Positions 4,744-8,083 of a stretch of DNA of 8,083 nucleotides are shown in pieces. The stretch spans positions 1 through 8,083 of the forward strand of contig DHGD01000081.1 in NCBI GenBank assembly GCA_002402575.1, in the 5' to 3' direction. Position numbers and translations under genes: made by a program. Numbering within the stretch: position 1 is the first letter of the stretch; each line of letters opens with the position of its first letter. This stretch comes from Syntrophomonas sp. UBA4807. Lineage in GTDB: Bacteria; Bacillota; Syntrophomonadia; Syntrophomonadales; Syntrophomonadaceae. A model generated the notes under the pieces. That model saw only the letters and a program-made list of their open reading frames with translations, was not told the origin of the DNA and made no database searches.

Positions 4744-5283
4744 CTAATCTTGTTCAATTGCCAAGGCATTAAGGTAGACGTTGGTGATAGACGCGTTGGC
4801 AATATAATCGGTATGAAATTCAATAATGTCCACGTAGTAAGTCAAGCAACCGCTGCATTCCCGGCACTCGCACCAGGTGAATTCAAAAGGTACGGAAGTA
4901 CCGATATCGAGACCGATTGTGATTGGTTCAACTTCCCCGTTGCCAATATCGATTTCTGCCTCATTTTGGTAAACATAGGTGCCAATAGGCTGCCTGGGCC
5001 CATTATCGATTGCTCTGCTGAGTTGAAAAATGATGCCGATGAAGAAACCGCTATATTGATTGACTGTCTTGTAGTTAATCATGCTGGAAAAATCCAGTTT
5101 AATAAGGGGATGATGAAATCTCTCCGCATCGATACTCACTGATCCGATCACCAAATCAGGGGGTTGCCAGTAACTTATGACCCCTTCACCGCCGTTTGCG
5201 CTTACAGGCAGAGTTACACTATTCCCTTTTCCACAGATGAGAGTTACATTTTCACTGTGACTGGGCGTTTTATTTCTGGACAT
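4744..5283 (-). CDS. DUF4489-like Cys-motif protein, copy 3 (179 aa)
   Basis: The third and most diverged copy of the family seen at 545-1835. It keeps the plan: LICGKGNSVTLPV (residues 15-27), VSIDAERFHHPLIKLDFSSM, PIGTYVYQNEAEIDI, then PFEFTWCECRECSGCLTYYV with cysteines 138, 140, 143 and 146 in the same CxCxxCxxC spacing, and the end ASITNVYLNALAIEQD. It lacks the His-rich head of copy 2 and the proline stretch of copy 1, and the FDFRE motif before WCEC is reduced to PFEFTWCEC. No signal peptide is visible. ATG 5283 has AAGGAGG at 5293-5299, nine bases upstream. It follows the glycosyltransferase gene by 175 bases on the same strand, so it may be read through from there or have its own promoter in that gap. 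Function unknown. Confidence 0.85.
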   Translation of the reverse strand: MSRNKTPSHSENVTLICGKGNSVTLPVSANGGEGVISYWQPPDLVIGSVSIDAERFHHPLIKLDFSSMINYKTVNQYSGFFIGIIFQLSRAIDNGPRQPIGTYVYQNEAEIDIGNGEVEPITIGLDIGTSVPFEFTWCECRECSGCLTYYVDIIEFHTDYIANASITNVYLNALAIEQD

Positions 5284-5458
5284 ATTTATAGGCCTCCTTA
5301 GTTTTTCGATTAATTTACAAGAGTTAGAGTTTCTTTCATAAATTATTCTATAAAGCCATTTTCTGTTACATTACACTACTTTAATTGCAGAAAAGGGACT
5401 TGATCTATAAGCTATTTGCACCCATCTAGAATGGTTCTTTCCACCAGGCATAATCGGT

Positions 5459-7288
5459 TCAATCCTCAGCCAGTTTAGACTTAAGGTACTTCCGGTTGTG
5501 CAGAACACTGGGGTTATTTGGAACGTACTCGGCAGCGATCTCGTTATGCCTCTGTGCCAGAGCATATTGCCCCAATCGGTCATAACAAACACATAGTTGT
5601 AAGTGCGGCACCCAGGTCCAGAAGGAAGGATTTAAGAATCCTCTGTTTTCAGCAGGCGGCTCAAGTTGAATCGCCAGGTTAAACCAGAAAACCGCCGGGT
5701 TGATCTGGCCTTGATTCAAAAAATATAGCCCCATCTGACAGCAAAATTCGGCTCGGGGCTGGTCATATAAAAAGGATTGCAATACATATTGCATAGCTTC
5801 GCTGTTTTTGCCCAACTGCGCGCAGCATTGTGCCAGGTTGCGGCATGCGCCCAGTTTATCCTCAACCCAGCCCTGGCCTCCGGCCAAGAATTTTTGATAC
5901 CATTTGATGGCCGGTTTGTACTGCTTGTGGTCCATCAATTCGTTGGCAAAATAATACTGGTCACGGGGAGTAAAAACCTCACCAGCCTTAAGGCGCTTTT
6001 TGTAGATATTGATGTTTCTGTCCGAGTCATGACCCTTACTGCTGTGAGTAATTACTATATCACTATCGACTACTTGCCCCCACACCGCAAGATACTCATG
6101 TACCGCCCCTATCCATCTATAATTGTTGCTGCGCTTGACCAGGCGGTTGCGCCGATTAGTGGCTATCACGTTCCCATATTCGTCAAACCCCAAATTGTAA
6201 ATCATGGTAACTGAATCCACGCTATAATCCAGCACTTGTTTAAGCATATAAATTTTGATGCTGTTCTCGGCTGACACTATATCGTCTGCATCCAACCACA
6301 TGATGTAGTCCTTAGTGGCTTGAGCAAAGGCGAAATTACGGGCTGCGGCAAAATCATCTATCCAGGCAAAATCAAGAACCTTATCAGTATAGCGGTTAGC
6401 AATCTTTTTGGTTTGGTCGGTGGAACCGGTGTCAACGATGACTATTTCATCGACTACTTCTTTGACTCCGTCTAAGCACCGGGCCAGCGTTTGTTCTTCA
6501 TTTTTAACTATCATGCATAAACTGATTTTAATAGGCACTTTTAGTTGCAGCAAATATTCGGCAATGTCAAACCCCCATTTTTCAATAGCTTTGTTACGAT
6601 TCTGGTTCAGTTGTTGGTAATAGGCTTCCTTATCAGCTGAATGCAAGGAAAGAGGATTGAGATAGTAGACAAAGGCATCATTAGCGATGTAAAGGTTATA
6701 CCCTTGATTTACCGCTCGCAAACAAAGGTCATCATCTTCGTATCCGCCCATCCCGTAAAGCTCATCAAAACAACCGATATCTTCCAGCACGGATTTTTTT
6801 ACCAATAAACAATGCCCCAGCAGTCGGTACACTATTTGGCTGGTCCCCTGGTTCTGACTATAATTGGTTCGACTGTATTGCAGCCACTCTGTCAGTTCTC
6901 GGCAGTCTGCGCAAACCCGCTGGCTGCCGCTGACATCGTTGCTGCGCGGCCCTGCCATAGCTGCCCTTTCATCCTCAACAAGACAGCGCAGCATGCTTTT
7001 AAGGCAGTTTTCAGTAAGCAGACTGTATTGGTTCATGAACAAAACGTACTCGCTTTTTGCCAGGGTAAGCCCTTCGTTGTACCCCGCGGCGATGCCTATA
7101 TCGTCCTGATGCCATATGATGTCGATACGCTCCTGCTGGGATTGCAGATATTGGACAGTTTCTTTATCGGCAGCGTTGCTGACTACAATAAGCTGGTAAG
7201 GAGGGTCGGCATATTGGTAAATGTGGCGCAAGCACTGCCGCACCAGGTCTAGTTCCGCATAGGTCAGCAATACGATACTGGTTTCCAT
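5459..7288 (-). CDS. Tandem family-2 glycosyltransferase with TPR-like C-terminus (609 aa)
   Basis: This cytoplasmic enzyme probably transfers sugars from nucleotide-sugar donors to a surface protein or glycan. Residues 1-250 are a GT2 domain of the O-antigen/rhamnosyl type: TSIVLLTY at the start, GIAAGYNEGL (64-73) and GGYEDDDLCLRAVNQGY (181-197). Two donor-site features are missing there: the usual VDN is VSN (36-38), and the DxD region reads FMNQYS (84-89). Residues 252-425 are a second GT2 domain with intact motifs: KISLCMIVKNEEQTLARCL, VDTGSTDQT (285-293), DDFAAARNFA (311-320) and WLDADD (331-336), then WIGAVHEYL. From about 430 on, helical repeats (YYFANELMDHKQYKPAIKWY, later LGKNSEAMQY and LGQYALAQRHNEIA) look like TPR. 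ATG 7288 has only a weak GGTGA site at 7296-7300. The upstream neighbour is the collagen-like gene, an arrangement like C. difficile bclA3/sgtA, so that protein is the likeliest acceptor. Confidence 0.9.
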   Translation of the reverse strand: METSIVLLTYAELDLVRQCLRHIYQYADPPYQLIVVSNAADKETVQYLQSQQERIDIIWHQDDIGIAAGYNEGLTLAKSEYVLFMNQYSLLTENCLKSMLRCLVEDERAAMAGPRSNDVSGSQRVCADCRELTEWLQYSRTNYSQNQGTSQIVYRLLGHCLLVKKSVLEDIGCFDELYGMGGYEDDDLCLRAVNQGYNLYIANDAFVYYLNPLSLHSADKEAYYQQLNQNRNKAIEKWGFDIAEYLLQLKVPIKISLCMIVKNEEQTLARCLDGVKEVVDEIVIVDTGSTDQTKKIANRYTDKVLDFAWIDDFAAARNFAFAQATKDYIMWLDADDIVSAENSIKIYMLKQVLDYSVDSVTMIYNLGFDEYGNVIATNRRNRLVKRSNNYRWIGAVHEYLAVWGQVVDSDIVITHSSKGHDSDRNINIYKKRLKAGEVFTPRDQYYFANELMDHKQYKPAIKWYQKFLAGGQGWVEDKLGACRNLAQCCAQLGKNSEAMQYVLQSFLYDQPRAEFCCQMGLYFLNQGQINPAVFWFNLAIQLEPPAENRGFLNPSFWTWVPHLQLCVCYDRLGQYALAQRHNEIAAEYVPNNPSVLHNRKYLKSKLAED

Positions 7289-7384
7289 TTTTTATTCACC
7301 ATACCGTTTTTATATAGTGTATTAAAATTAAGAGGTTTTGGACCTTAACGTGACTGGCCAATTCATCATTGGCAGACACCTGAT
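7289..7384 (-). promoter_or_regulatory. Leader of the glycosyltransferase gene with an inverted repeat
   Basis: This gap holds whatever promoter the glycosyltransferase uses if the terminator at 7385-7416 works. The inverted repeat GCCAAT/ATTGGC (7357-7362, 7368-7373, loop TCATC) extends with one bulge to CTGGCCAAT/ATTGGCAG. An AT-rich stretch near 7305-7325 reads AATACACTATATA on the minus strand; AATACACT is one base off the sigma-E -10 consensus as I remember it, but no matching -35 is visible. No firm promoter can be called. Confidence 0.25.
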
Positions 7385-7416
7385 AAAAAGTAAGCCTTCC
7401 CCACGGAAGGAAGGCT
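7385..7416 (-). terminator. Terminator of the collagen-like protein gene
   Basis: AGCCTTCC (7393-7400) and GGAAGGCT (7409-7416) form an eight-pair stem. On the minus strand it is followed by TACTTTTTATC, a fair T-tract. It lies about 100 bases after the collagen-like gene stop codon and before the glycosyltransferase start, so the two genes are probably separate transcripts unless there is read-through. Confidence 0.7.
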
Positions 7417-7517
7417 CAATATCGATGGAATGTTGAATTCTAATATTTTATTGTTGCCAGTAACCCGGAAGTGAATGAAATGATGTATATAGCCCCGGAT
7501 CGCGTATGATTGCTTAC

Positions 7518-8083
7518 TTATGGGAAGCGGATTACATTGATGTTTCGATTTATAGCGGCGGCAGAGGTAACATTCGACGCAGTAGTGAATATGACCCTCA
7601 AATCATAGGTTACCGTTCCTGCCGCAACAGCGGTATCGACAAGAGTGTTGCTAAAAGGAAATCTCTGTGTCCCGGCACTCTCCATCATGCGGCTGAAGGT
7701 TCTGGTACTAATCAATGTAGTATCTCTATAAAGCCTAACTGAAAAAACAGCTGAGGCATTGGCTGTAGCAACAAATTCAACTGCGAGAGCATAATCAACT
7801 TTCAGGTTTTGGCCAATGCCAACATTGGGTACTGACACTGTATCGACCGATATTTCAGTATTCAACGGCGGGTATACTGAAGACGAACCGGAAATTTGGT
7901 TGAAGCTTAGTACCGGCACAGTAGCAGTTGCCCCAGTAGGTCCGGTAGCTCCAGTGGCTCCGGTAGCTCCAGTGGCTCCAGTGGCTCCGGTCGCTCCGGT
8001 TGCTCCGGTGGCTCCGGCAGCTCCAGTTGCCCCGGCAGGTCCAGTAGCTCCGGTCGCTCCGGTTGCTCCGGTTGCTCCGGCAG
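7518..8083 (-). CDS. Collagen-like surface glycoprotein, BclA-type (5' end outside window)
   Basis: The frame stays open to the window edge, so the N-terminus is missing; 187 residues are visible. The first 52 or so are 17 complete Gly-X-Y triplets, mostly GAT, with one each of GPA, GAA and GPT, as in collagen-like bacterial proteins that form triple-helical fibres. After GATATVPVLSF comes a C-terminal domain of about 130 residues, rich in beta-strand patterns (NLKVDYALAVEFVATANASA, later VTYDLRVIFTTASNV, ending NVIRFP), which probably trimerises and starts the triple helix, as the C-terminal domain of BclA does. Thr at Y in 16 of 17 or nearly all triplets offers O-glycosylation sites, and a glycosyltransferase lies next door. 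The GTG at 7919 is an internal Val codon, not a start. A spore-surface (exosporium or coat) place is likely by analogy; the missing N-terminus would show the targeting signal. Confidence 0.88.
   Translation of the reverse strand, partial: AGATGATGATGATGPAGATGAAGATGATGATGATGATGATGATGATGPTGATATVPVLSFNQISGSSSVYPPLNTEISVDTVSVPNVGIGQNLKVDYALAVEFVATANASAVFSVRLYRDTTLISTRTFSRMMESAGTQRFPFSNTLVDTAVAAGTVTYDLRVIFTTASNVTSAAAINRNINVIRFP
7926..8081 (-). repeat. Nine-base tandem repeat coding for Gly-X-Y triplets
   Basis: On the minus strand a nine-base unit GGA-GCN-ACN recurs with small changes through this stretch and runs on past the edge of the window. Glycine is almost always GGA, with GGG in two places, and the Ala and Thr codons vary in their third base, so the array has been drifting rather than freshly copied. 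Repeat number in such tracts often differs between strains by slippage or recombination. Confidence 0.85.

Noticed and set aside
5777..7252. Plus-strand frames of about 145 residues opposite the glycosyltransferase
   Set aside because: Antisense to a 609-residue gene with intact family motifs; no ribosome sites and no family resemblance.

Overview
The window looks like a piece of a chromosome from a spore-forming Firmicute, most likely class Clostridia. The grounds are strong AGGAGG-type ribosome sites, tRNA genes with encoded CCA, a clostridial-type MOSC plus MogA/MoaB gene pair, a cell-wall amidase, and three copies of a Cys-rich family that I remember (without a search) as DUF4489 of Clostridia. 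A Syntrophomonas-like or Peptococcaceae-like host is a guess; genus cannot be fixed from the sequence alone.

Layout. (1) 1-435, +: the 3' end of an N-acetylmuramoyl-L-alanine amidase, closed by a hairpin terminator. (2) 545-1835, -: two tandem DUF4489-like genes, the upstream one with a His-rich N-terminus, behind an extended -10 promoter. (3) 2179-2490, +: a small protein with two zinc ribbons and a strong terminator. (4) 2542-2958: about 400 bases without a gene but with several hairpins. (5) 2959-3878, +: a MOSC-domain gene and a MogA/MoaB gene with overlapping stop and start codons. (6) 4034-4491, -: five tRNA genes, transcribed Gly-Arg-His-Gln-Lys, with a promoter and a terminator. (7) 4612-4659: a perfect 21-bp inverted repeat. 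(8) 4744-5283, -: a third DUF4489-like gene. (9) 5459-7288, -: a large protein with two family-2 glycosyltransferase domains and a TPR-like tail. (10) 7518-8083, -: the 3' part of a gene for a collagen-like protein with Gly-Ala-Thr triplets and a C-terminal domain.

How the parts may work together. The Thr-rich collagen-like protein beside a glycosyltransferase with TPR resembles the arrangement of BclA-type spore-surface glycoproteins and their glycosyltransferases (known for bclA3/sgtA of Clostridioides difficile). The DUF4489-like proteins share a C-terminal CxCxxCxxC module and lie in the same neighbourhood, so the minus-strand genes may together build part of a cell or spore surface layer. 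That is inference from context. The MOSC/MogA pair is an unrelated molybdenum-cofactor unit, and the tRNA cluster is housekeeping. The most notable oddities are loss of the usual MOSC cysteine, an apparently degenerate first glycosyltransferase domain, the His-rich head of one paralogue, and the structured gene-free stretch ahead of the MOSC gene.
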